DNA of 48,322 nucleotides from a bacterium. GTDB lineage: Bacteria > Hydrothermota > Tepidihabitantia > Tepidihabitantales > Tepidihabitantaceae. Location: the NCBI GenBank assembly GCA_035505375.1, contig DATJQV010000001.1, positions 1 through 48,322 on the forward strand, read 5' to 3'. Positions 1-7,474 of this stretch are shown here, piece by piece. The notes below the pieces were generated by a model. It was not told where the DNA came from. It did not search any database and saw only the letters and a list, made by a program, of their open reading frames with translations. Both the position numbers and the translations under genes were made by a program. The stretch's first letter is position 1, and each line of letters opens with the position of its first letter.

Positions 1-2808
1 CTTGAACGAGTAGAAGTCACCCGTCTTGTTGCCCTTCGAACCGTAGATGGCATCCGTGCCACCGTCATACGCAAGCCAGCCGCCGGCCTGGATCGTCTTG
101 CCGGAAGGCATCGCCGGCAGCGGATTCAGCTCCGCCCAGCCAGGGATCCCGGTCGTGCAAACGTACCCGCACGTGTCGGCGTGCATCGTATCGTTCATCA
201 TACCGTGGTTCATGTCTGCCGCATACGTGATGTATGCAAGGCAGGTTTCCGCCATACCACCCGGCGCAACCCACGGGTTCAACGTCACTACCTGAGAGCC
301 ATGGGCCGGAATCGCGATGTTGGTCCTGTAGTCCGCGTACCCGGCAGGCTTTATCGAAACGTCAAGGCGCGGAACCATCGCGTCCACGTTGCCCTTGTTG
401 GTCAGCTTGACCATCACCGGTACCAGTCCCGGCACCTCGTTCTTCCTCGGGCTCTGCAACTGGCACAGCACGTCCAGATACCGCACGAAAAGCGGCGCAC
501 GGAACGTGTCGTTGGCGGGCTTGGCGTCATAGGGCACGCAGGTGAAGGCGGTTATGTTGTAGCTATCAGGCTTGGCTATCGCGCACGACGCGAAAGTCAC
601 CGACTTGATCTTGCCGCTGTCAATCGCGCCGCTGTTTGCCGTGCCGGTGTACACAGTGTCGAACGGAGCGTGGGCACGCACGACGTTGAACTTGCAGGGT
701 ATGTTGGAGCGTTTCTCAAAGCCCAGGTTCTTGATTGTGATGGTTGGGGTGACCGGAGCGCCGGAGTCTTGCGTAGCGGCCGGGATGGTGATACCGGTGC
801 AGGAACCGTCGAGCAGCGGGATCTGGAAGCACGCGTCGATGCCCCAGGTACCGCAGTCAAAGACTCTGCCCCAGCTTCCGCTGGGATAAGGATATCTGCC
901 CCACTGGAACATGCTGTTCCTGCTGCATATGCCGAGGTAGATGTTGGAGCCGTTGTAGTAGGTGGTCTGCTCGTAGTAGGAGACGAAGAAGGTGTCGTAG
1001 TTCACCGCTATCGGCGGGTCGAAGGTGATTATGTTCTTGTACATGCTGGTCCAGACGCTGGTATGGAACGTTCCCGACCAGTGGCCGATTGCGGTTCCGG
1101 GAGTACAAGGACCGTGGCCGTTGTAACGCGGGCCGTCATCACCGTATATGAAGACCTGCGCAGGAAAGTCAGCGCCGTTGAAGCTCGTCACCCAGACGTT
1201 AGCCCCGTTCAGTGGTTGCGCCGGCGTGGCGTACTCCTCAGCGAACTCACCGGGACCCGGCCAGGACCAGGCACCGTCATCGAACGCCCCGGGACAGTGG
1301 GTCAGGCATCTCGAACCCCACAGGCTGATCTCGAAGGTGGTGGTCTGCGCATCGTTGGCCGGATTGCCGTCGCCGGGAAGCGTCGTCATTGCCGAGTCGA
1401 CGTAGCTCGTCTCGACTGCGGGCGCAACGTAGTACTTCACGAACGAGAGCGTGCAGGTCTGGCCGACAGCCAGAGCGGCGATGGTCTGGGTCGTATCATA
1501 AACAGCGTTGCCCGCGGTCTTCGCCCTCAGCACGGCGCGGACCGGGACGTTGGACTCCGCATTGAGTCCGAAGTTCTTTACCGCGACTACCCACCTGAGC
1601 GTATCGCCCCAGGCAAAGTACAGGTCGGACGGGGAGATTATCTTCGTGACACCGACGTCGATAGGCTGGGGGACGTCAGGCACGCCACGACGGTGGGTAG
1701 TGATGTAGCCAGAACCGTTGTAGCCGCAGCAATGGTTTATGCCGTTGATGGAATTGCCGCCGCCCCACTCCGTGACCGGTCCATAGAAGGCGCCTATGAT
1801 CCCTTCAGGCAGATGGGCCTCGGTATTCCACGCGCCCGCGCCCAGGTCGTACCAGGCGACGCCTGTCGTCGGCGCCCAGGAGTTGCCTCCGCCCCACACG
1901 TAGATGCGGTGAACGGCGCCTGTATCCCAGACGGCAGCGCAAGGCGAGTTCCCGCCTGTGACGCTGGGCACTGCGGCCAGGTTCGTCCAGACGCCGGCGG
2001 TCGGGTTGTACCGCTGGAACGTGGTCTGGTTCGACCAGCCGCCGATCTGGTAGATGTTGCCCTGAGCGGCAACCATCGCGCCGAAGAAGTTCCCCGTAAC
2101 CGGCGGATTGGTACGGTTTGCCCAGGTTCCCTGACGGATGCTGTACAACTGGAACTGGTTCACGGTCGGGTACTGGGCAAGCAGGAAGATTGAGTCGCCG
2201 GCGGCCGCGGCCATGACGCCATAGTCAGCGGAGCCCGAGTACCCGGTAATCTGCGTCCAGGTGTTCGTCGACTTCCTCCACCAGTAGCAGCTATTGTAGT
2301 AGCTGCCATTGTAGACTCCGAGGACGAAGACACCGGATGAGTCGGTGCCGTTGCCGTTGTCTCTCCAGTAGGCTGAGTACGAGTTGGCGTCTCCGGTCGG
2401 CAGGGCGGCCAGCGCCAACCAGGTATTGCTCCGTGGGTCATAGCGGTAATTGGTGGTCGCGTAGCCTGAGCCCGCTCCACCAATGGCCCAGTAGAAGCTG
2501 CTGTCCGTGCCTGCATATCCCCGGTCATACGCACCGGGACAGCCGCGGTACTGGCCTGAGCCGGGGTAGGCCGCCCTGGTGCTCCAGGTTAAGGCCTCTT
2601 GCTGATACGCTTCCGCAGGCTGCGGCGCTGTCAGGTTGACACCCTCGGGAGCATGTGTCGGGTCGGGAGCCGGCACACTCTTCTGCGCCCGGTACGCTGG
2701 AGTAACATCCTGCCTATGCGGCTTATCCGTGACATACAACACGGAAGGCGATACCGCGAACGTAGTCCCGATCAGGATTGCGCTCAAGACCATTGCTTTG
2801 CCATTCAT
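1..2808 (-). CDS. Large secreted kelch-repeat / CARDB-like protein (3' end beyond window)
   Basis: This open frame runs without a stop from ATG 2808 to the left edge (936 codons), so the C-terminus lies outside the window. The start has a good ribosome site (GGAGG, 6 nt upstream). The N-terminus is a signal peptide (MNGKAMVLSAILIGTTFAVS). Residues about 60-375 hold kelch-type repeats with the usual Gly-Gly, Tyr and Trp pattern (GGWSNQTTFQRYNP, YVWGGGNSW). Residues about 380-495, 665-770 and 780-870 look like CARDB-type Ig-like domains (DVGVTKIISP, VVAVKNFGLN, VKLTNKGN). Kelch-like sequence resumes near residue 905. The likely role is an exported surface or extracellular protein, with adhesion or binding more probable than catalysis. 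A long opposite-strand frame over it is Arg/His-rich and looks like a shadow. Confidence 0.85.
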   Translation of the reverse strand, partial: MNGKAMVLSAILIGTTFAVSPSVLYVTDKPHRQDVTPAYRAQKSVPAPDPTHAPEGVNLTAPQPAEAYQQEALTWSTRAAYPGSGQYRGCPGAYDRGYAGTDSSFYWAIGGAGSGYATTNYRYDPRSNTWLALAALPTGDANSYSAYWRDNGNGTDSSGVFVLGVYNGSYYNSCYWWRKSTNTWTQITGYSGSADYGVMAAAAGDSIFLLAQYPTVNQFQLYSIRQGTWANRTNPPVTGNFFGAMVAAQGNIYQIGGWSNQTTFQRYNPTAGVWTNLAAVPSVTGGNSPCAAVWDTGAVHRIYVWGGGNSWAPTTGVAWYDLGAGAWNTEAHLPEGIIGAFYGPVTEWGGGNSINGINHCCGYNGSGYITTHRRGVPDVPQPIDVGVTKIISPSDLYFAWGDTLRWVVAVKNFGLNAESNVPVRAVLRAKTAGNAVYDTTQTIAALAVGQTCTLSFVKYYVAPAVETSYVDSAMTTLPGDGNPANDAQTTTFEISLWGSRCLTHCPGAFDDGAWSWPGPGEFAEEYATPAQPLNGANVWVTSFNGADFPAQVFIYGDDGPRYNGHGPCTPGTAIGHWSGTFHTSVWTSMYKNIITFDPPIAVNYDTFFVSYYEQTTYYNGSNIYLGICSRNSMFQWGRYPYPSGSWGRVFDCGTWGIDACFQIPLLDGSCTGITIPAATQDSGAPVTPTITIKNLGFEKRSNIPCKFNVVRAHAPFDTVYTGTANSGAIDSGKIKSVTFASCAIAKPDSYNITAFTCVPYDAKPANDTFRAPLFVRYLDVLCQLQSPRKNEVPGLVPVMVKLTNKGNVDAMVPRLDVSIKPAGYADYRTNIAIPAHGSQVVTLNPWVAPGGMAETCLAYITYAADMNHGMMNDTMHADTCGYVCTTGIPGWAELNPLPAMPSGKTIQAGGWLAYDGGTDAIYGSKGNKTGDFYSFK

Positions 2809-2865
2809 GTGACCTCCCCGAAATCAGTTATGCGCAAAGATACCCGTCGATCATGCGAATGACAG

Positions 2866-3495
2866 TCAGAACCAGTACATCCCGATTTCCCGCCTCAGCC
2901 GCCTGTCGGTGCCGACGCAGCAGACAGGCGCAAGCTCAGGTGTTCGGGCGGCGGATGTCATTGCAGCCGCGCCCGGTCGTGGCTCGCCAGGTAATTCGAA
3001 ACCGGGCTCTGTGCCGGCCCAGACTCCCTGCACGGCTCTCGTCAGGGACGTGAGCTCACAGGCATCGCCACGGTACTCAACACAGGCGCAGCGGTTCCGG
3101 TCCGGACGCTCGACCACGACATCCAAAAGGACCTCTCTGGGACTGGCGCAGCACGGGTCGCTTGCGAACACCCTAAGGATCGTGGCGAGGGCGACCGACA
3201 CCCGCCAGCCAGGGTCGTCCCGCAGCAGGCTGGCCCCGAGGAAAGCAACGAGCGGGGTTAGTTGGCCATTGGTCAGCGGTACTCGGTCACTAATCCCCGG
3301 GCCTTCGTCGTGCAGATTGACGGTTTGCCAGGCCGAGCGAATGTAGGGAGTGGCCGGATGATAGCGAAACTCGCCGGCATGGGCTGCCGTGGAGAAGTTG
3401 CCGGGAAGGAGAGCGACTGCGAGCGGAACCCGGCAACCAAGCTCCCTGGCCCTTGCCGCTACGTTGACAAAGTCTCTTGTCTGAACCGGCATCAT
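2866..3495 (-). CDS. Hypothetical protein, 209 aa
   Basis: I do not recognise this family. The frame starts with two adjacent ATGs (3495 and 3492), with AGGTG a few bases upstream. It reads like real protein: a hydrophobic segment near residues 18-32 (CRVPLAVALLPGNF), a second near 80-110 (PLVAFLGASLL, VSVALATILRVFA), and several Cys residues in the C-terminal half (DPCCASP, RNRCACVEY, APVCCVG). It has no clear signal peptide. It lies on the same strand as, and 57 bp upstream of, the kelch protein, so the two may be co-transcribed. A pair of operator-like repeats lies about 180 bp upstream. Confidence 0.5.
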   Translation of the reverse strand: MMPVQTRDFVNVAARARELGCRVPLAVALLPGNFSTAAHAGEFRYHPATPYIRSAWQTVNLHDEGPGISDRVPLTNGQLTPLVAFLGASLLRDDPGWRVSVALATILRVFASDPCCASPREVLLDVVVERPDRNRCACVEYRGDACELTSLTRAVQGVWAGTEPGFELPGEPRPGAAAMTSAARTPELAPVCCVGTDRRLRREIGMYWF

Positions 3496-3674
3496 GCAGG
3501 CACCTAAGCACGAAGCGTGCGAGCATAGGCGGAGCAGCCTAAGCTACTACCGGTCGGACAGATGCGTTGTCCCGACACAGAGGGGCGATACAAAGGACTG
3601 AGACATTGTTGTCACCGCTCGTCGTAACCCGCTGCGGATGCAAGTTGCAGTCTTTCCATGAATTAGGATGAGAT

Positions 3675-3712
3675 TGACATGAATGACTCAGTTGTGACAT
3701 GAATGTCCCAGT
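3675..3712. promoter_or_regulatory. Two tandem operator-like repeats, 20-bp period
   Basis: The 18-bp word beginning TGACATGAATG occurs at 3675-3692 and again at 3695-3712 with two mismatches. The second copy contains the inverted repeat GACAT-GA-ATGTC, and the first copy is near-palindromic (GACAT-GA-ATGAC). A period of 20 bp would put two bound proteins on nearly the same helix face. The site lies between the regulator gene (stop at 3775) and the start of the 209-aa gene at 3495. Binding is inferred. Confidence 0.4.
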
Positions 3713-3751
3713 TAGTACGCGAGATTACGACTGAGGGAGCGAGTTTGCGGG

Positions 3752-3769
3752 ACGGGGACTATTCCCCGT
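3752..3769 (-). terminator. Hairpin after the AAA+ regulator gene
   Basis: A perfect 6-bp stem, ACGGGG (3752-3757) and CCCCGT (3764-3769), with a 6-nt loop, starts 5 nt after the stop codon of the regulator. No T-run follows on the minus strand, so strong intrinsic termination is doubtful. Confidence 0.35.
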
Positions 3770-3774
3770 GACCG

Positions 3775-6474
3775 TCAGTCCGGGTCGCCGGTGATGCGGT
3801 GTTTGCGGAGCAGGCGATAGAAGTGCCGACGGCTTATGCCGGCCAGCCTGCTGGCCTCGGATGTGTTCCCTTTGGCCTGTCGCAAGGCCTCAATCAGCAT
3901 GGCCTTCTCTGACAAGTCCGTCTCTTCCTGGAACCGGCTGCGCAGGCCCTCCGGCGGGCGCGCGGACAACTTGACTCCGGATGGTCTGAACTCGGGCGGA
4001 AGGTCGGCCGGCTGCAGTTCGCTGCCTTCGGCGAGAATGACCGCCCGCTCGACCACGTGCTGCAGTTCGCGGATGTTGCCCGGCCACGAGAACCCGGCAA
4101 ACAACGCCAGGACCTCGTCGCTCGCACCCAGGACCGGGCGGTCGTATTCTTGGGCCGCGCGGGCGATGAAGAATTGCGTCAGCACGGGTATGTCCTCCTG
4201 CCGCTCGCGCAGCGGAGGCAGGACCACTTGAACCGTGTTGAGCCGGAACAGCAGGTCGTGGCGGAACAGGCCCTGGCGTTCGCGCTGGTCAAGGTCCATG
4301 TTCGTCGCCGCGACAATCCGGGCCGCGATGGGTGTCTCCTTCGTCCCGCCGACGCGCATGACCGTCTTGCTCTCGATGGCCCGCAGCAGCTTGGCCTGCA
4401 GGTTCGGGGCCATGTCTCCGATTTCGTCCAGGAAGATGGTCCCCTTACCCGCCAGCTCGAACTTGCCGGGCCGCGCTACGACCCCGGTGGCTGCGCCTGC
4501 TTCAATCCCGAAGAACTCGGCCTCCAGCAGGCTCTCCGGCACGGCCGCGCAGTTTATGGCCACAAAGGGATAGTCGGCGCGCGGGCCCGACTCGTGCAGG
4601 GCGCGGGCCACGAGTTCCTTGCCGGTGCCGCTTTCCCCGCGGATGAGCACCTGCACGCGGGGAGCAGCCATCCGGGCAACTAGGTTGAGCACTTCCAGCA
4701 CATTCCGATTGCAGCCTACGACTCCCCGGAACCGCAGGCCGGGAATCAGCAGCGCGGCGTCGGTAGCAACTGCTCTGAGCTTCGCCAATTTCGCCAGCGC
4801 GGGTGCCAGCGTGGCGGACACTACCTCCAGCGCTTCCGGATTGATGCGCGCCTCCGAAGGCAGGGAGCGTCTGAGCACGACCAGACCGACCACGGTCCCG
4901 GCCTGTTTCACCGGCAGCAGCAGCTCAAGGTCGGTCTGCTCGAGGCCGGGGGCCGTTCCTCGTTCATCGTTCAGGAGCGCCGGGTCCGGGTTGCCGATGG
5001 TCGCGACCGGCCGGTTGTCGATAAGCACTGCGCCCTGCTCAAACCGCATGTTGTCGCAAAGCATGGAAAGGGTCCGTTCGATGAATCGCTCGGGCGCAAG
5101 CCCCAGTGTAGTGATAGTCAGCTGCGCCTGGAGTAGAGCCGAATTTCGGTCGGTCTGCATCTCGATGCGGTAGAGCAGACGGCTTGTCTCTTCGGCCTCG
5201 GCTACGACGGCGAGGCGGCGGAACGACTGTGCTGCGGTCTGGAGTTCAATACGAGCCTCGCCCGACCGATTGAGTTCGACGAGCTCCTTACCGTGGTTCA
5301 ATCGCGTCAGCGCGAGTTCGAAGGTGTCGCCAAGCGGCTCCAGCACGGTCTCCGACCGGCTGAAAAGGTGCAGGGCCGGGCCATGCTCGCCACGGGCCGC
5401 GGCCAGAAGCGCCTGCACGCGGAGTACCTCGCCCTGTTCGGTCGGCAGGTTCAGGTCGGTGGCGTGGAGGTCGGCCTGGGCCAGCAGGTCGTCGGCGGCA
5501 TGAAGCCGACCCTGTGCCAGAGCGAGCTCAGCGCGGTGGCAGCAGACGGTAACGAGGCCCTGGCGGTCTTTGGCCGCCCCGGCCAGTTGCGCCGCTTCGT
5601 TCAGGACATCCTCCGCCTGCGCCAGGTTACCAGCGCGGAAATGGGTCCAGCCCAGGTCCGCGAGAGCTTCTCTGTACATGTGTCCGGAACGCTGCTTTTC
5701 CCGCTCTCCCGCGACCACGGTGTGAAACAGGAGCGCGGCGTTCTCGTAATCGGACCGCTTGAGCGCCAGCTCGCCCAGCGCCATCCGCGCCGCGGCCAGC
5801 AGGTCGGAGAATCCGTGCCCCTCGCAGAGCGCCATGGAGCGGTGCAGGCTCTCGGTGGCCTCAGTCCAGCGGCCCATGGCGGCAAGAGTACAGCCGATAT
5901 TGTAGTGGCTGATGGCCGTTCCCCGCACGTCTCCCGCCCGCGCGTTTGCTTTCAGGCACAGGTGGTAGTGGTCCAGTGCCGCACCCAGAGAGCCCTGCAG
6001 CCCGTGGACGCTGGCGACCCCATTCAGGGCAATCCGTTCTCCCCGCTCGTCCCCGGCCTGCCGGCTCACTTGCAGATACTCCTCGAAGCACTCGAGCGCG
6101 GACTGAAGCTCGCCGCGGTCCCGCTGCATGATGCCCCGGAGATTGAGCCCGGTCCCCCGAATTCGACCGTCGCCGATTGCGTCGGCGACTTGGAACACCG
6201 TCTCGGCGCAGCGCTCCGCCCCATCGAGGTCGCCGGCGCGACGGAGCAGCTCGCCGAGCATGTAAGCGGCCCTGCCCTTCTCCTTGAGTAGGCCCGCGGC
6301 ATCGGCTTCGGCCAGAACCTGTTCCAGCAAAGGTCTGGCAGCAATCGGGTCGCTGAGCCAGAGACACTCGGCTAGCGCAAGCGTAGCCTCAACCCGCTCG
6401 GCCGGGGTCGAGGCCGAAGCTATCCGGTCGCGCAGGACCTGCAGTTTGTCACTCTGACTGGACGAATCATCCAT
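3775..6474 (-). CDS. TPR-GAF-AAA+ (sigma-54 interaction type)-Fis regulator with degenerate GAFTGA loop
   Basis: The 899-aa protein has an N-terminal half of tetratricopeptide repeats (about residues 15-420, with motifs such as AISHYNIGCTLAAMGRWTEA). A GAF-like domain follows (about 435-570), then a sigma-54-activator AAA+ domain with Walker A GESGTGKE near residue 613 and Walker B FLDEIGD near 685. The C-terminus is a Fis-type helix-turn-helix (about 855-895). The layout resembles FhlA/NtrC-family activators whose TPR and GAF parts sense a signal. The loop that normally reads GAFTGA and contacts sigma-54 reads GAATGV here (near residue 660). The protein may therefore not open sigma-54 promoters in the standard way. 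A promoter lies just upstream, and the leader is too short for a Shine-Dalgarno site. Confidence 0.9.
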   Translation of the reverse strand: MDDSSSQSDKLQVLRDRIASASTPAERVEATLALAECLWLSDPIAARPLLEQVLAEADAAGLLKEKGRAAYMLGELLRRAGDLDGAERCAETVFQVADAIGDGRIRGTGLNLRGIMQRDRGELQSALECFEEYLQVSRQAGDERGERIALNGVASVHGLQGSLGAALDHYHLCLKANARAGDVRGTAISHYNIGCTLAAMGRWTEATESLHRSMALCEGHGFSDLLAAARMALGELALKRSDYENAALLFHTVVAGEREKQRSGHMYREALADLGWTHFRAGNLAQAEDVLNEAAQLAGAAKDRQGLVTVCCHRAELALAQGRLHAADDLLAQADLHATDLNLPTEQGEVLRVQALLAAARGEHGPALHLFSRSETVLEPLGDTFELALTRLNHGKELVELNRSGEARIELQTAAQSFRRLAVVAEAEETSRLLYRIEMQTDRNSALLQAQLTITTLGLAPERFIERTLSMLCDNMRFEQGAVLIDNRPVATIGNPDPALLNDERGTAPGLEQTDLELLLPVKQAGTVVGLVVLRRSLPSEARINPEALEVVSATLAPALAKLAKLRAVATDAALLIPGLRFRGVVGCNRNVLEVLNLVARMAAPRVQVLIRGESGTGKELVARALHESGPRADYPFVAINCAAVPESLLEAEFFGIEAGAATGVVARPGKFELAGKGTIFLDEIGDMAPNLQAKLLRAIESKTVMRVGGTKETPIAARIVAATNMDLDQRERQGLFRHDLLFRLNTVQVVLPPLRERQEDIPVLTQFFIARAAQEYDRPVLGASDEVLALFAGFSWPGNIRELQHVVERAVILAEGSELQPADLPPEFRPSGVKLSARPPEGLRSRFQEETDLSEKAMLIEALRQAKGNTSEASRLAGISRRHFYRLLRKHRITGDPD

Positions 6475-6489
6475 GTTGGGACTTGGGTC

Positions 6490-6517
6490 AGCATAGTGCC
6501 GACCTTCGCCAAGTCAA
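6490..6517 (-). promoter_or_regulatory. Sigma-70-like promoter of the AAA+ regulator
   Basis: On the minus strand TTGACT (6517-6512) and TATGCT (6495-6490) are separated by 16 bp. Transcription should start near 6483, leaving about 9 nt before ATG 6474. No Shine-Dalgarno sequence fits in that leader. Confidence 0.55.
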
Positions 6518-6701
6518 GCACACTACGGTGTCGGGATTACGGACGCCATTGGTGACAGGAGTCATGAGCAGACGGGTCCTGCTGCTCTGCGAGGGCAGCG
6601 CGCTGCGGCAGCCATCTATTCCTATCCGCCGGGTAGAAACTGGGGCACGATGCTCATCTCATTCGAGGGACCGCCTGCCCCAATAGACCAGCCTACGGCC
6701 A

Positions 6702-6726
6702 ACAGCCGACAGCTAGCAGCTTCCGA
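6702..6726. repeat. 25-bp dispersed intergenic repeat, copy 1
   Basis: This stretch is identical over 25 bp to 33010-33034. The similarity continues upstream for about 18 bp with two mismatches. A related string lies inside the carboxyltransferase-AccB gene (36801-36828, opposite orientation). The 342-bp gap 6475-6816 holds this repeat and the regulator promoter; I see no gene in it. Confidence 0.7.
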
Positions 6727-6816
6727 GGCCCAACCGGATCGTACATCGTTGATGGCCGCAGCGACCCCTGTCCGACAGAGCGTACTTCGGATTTCGAACT
6801 TCTTCCTTGCGCTCTT

Positions 6817-7371
6817 CTACTTCTTGTAGGTCCCCATCAGGCTGGCGTGAGCCAGCACGTGCCCTTTCATCGCCTCCTGCAGCCGGCCGGCGGTGGCGGT
6901 CTGATCGAGACTGAGCATTCCATCCAGCGCGTACAGGTCGAAGTAGTAGCGATGGGTGCCGTTCGGTGGTTTCGGCCCGTCCCACCCGACCTGGCGGAAG
7001 CTGTTCGTACCCTGTGTCCCACCAAGGGGCAATGTGGGGTCGCGCCCGATTCCCTCCGGCAGAGCTCTCACGTTCTCGGGTATGTTGAACACTACCCAGT
7101 GGACGAAGCTACCGCCCGGGGCGTCAGGGTCCCGAACCGTCAGGGCAAAGCTCTTGGCACCTTCGGGCGCCTTGTCCCAGTTCAGGTCGGGCGTCAGGTT
7201 CTCTCCGTATAGTGTGTATCGTCTCGGGATGGTCTCTCCGGCCGCAAACGACGCGCTCGAAAGCGCCATTCCCGAGCTGCTGTCAGGCACCGCGGCCGCA
7301 TTGTTCTTGGCCGGAGCGGCACAACCGAACACAAGCACGCACACGGATACGATCATCAGTATTGATTTCAC
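6817..7371 (-). CDS. PEBP/YbhB-family lipoprotein
   Basis: The 184-aa product starts at GTG 7371, preceded by GGAGG at 7-nt spacing. It has a lipoprotein signal peptide ending in the lipobox-like VFGC, so it is probably lipid-anchored in a membrane. The rest is a phosphatidylethanolamine-binding / Raf-kinase-inhibitor-like fold of the bacterial YbhB/YbcL type, with the DPDAP and HWVVFNIP motifs and a C-terminal HRYYFDLYALD segment. The biochemical role of bacterial members is poorly defined, and ligand binding is the usual suggestion. The gene is divergent from the esterase gene that starts at 7475. Confidence 0.9.
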   Translation of the reverse strand: MKSILMIVSVCVLVFGCAAPAKNNAAAVPDSSSGMALSSASFAAGETIPRRYTLYGENLTPDLNWDKAPEGAKSFALTVRDPDAPGGSFVHWVVFNIPENVRALPEGIGRDPTLPLGGTQGTNSFRQVGWDGPKPPNGTHRYYFDLYALDGMLSLDQTATAGRLQEAMKGHVLAHASLMGTYKK

Positions 7372-7438
7372 AGCGCTACCTCCACATTCAGGCTAGCCTG
7401 TTCCCCGGCCTTTGTCCAGCCCTGCGGACGCCATGAAG

Positions 7439-7466
7439 TTGACCGCCGAGCGAACCGGAGTATAGT
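7439..7466 (+). promoter_or_regulatory. Promoter of the secreted esterase; predicts a leaderless mRNA
   Basis: TTGACC (7439-7444), a 16-bp spacer and TATAGT (7461-7466). The -10 element ends 8 nt before ATG 7475, so transcription probably begins at or within 1-2 nt of the start codon. There is no Shine-Dalgarno sequence. Confidence 0.6.
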
Positions 7467-7474
7467 CAGGAACT

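Noticed and set aside
181-2193. 670-codon plus-strand open frame
   Set aside because: Its translation is dominated by Arg, His, Val and Gly with no domain. The opposite strand carries an open frame with a signal peptide, kelch motifs and a strong ribosome site.
3496-3774. Sigma-54 (-24/-12) promoter near the AAA+ regulator
   Set aside because: No convincing GG-N10-GC pair was found on the minus strand in this gap.
5293-6291. 332-codon plus-strand open frame
   Set aside because: It is antisense to the TPR half of the AAA+ regulator and has no recognisable domain.
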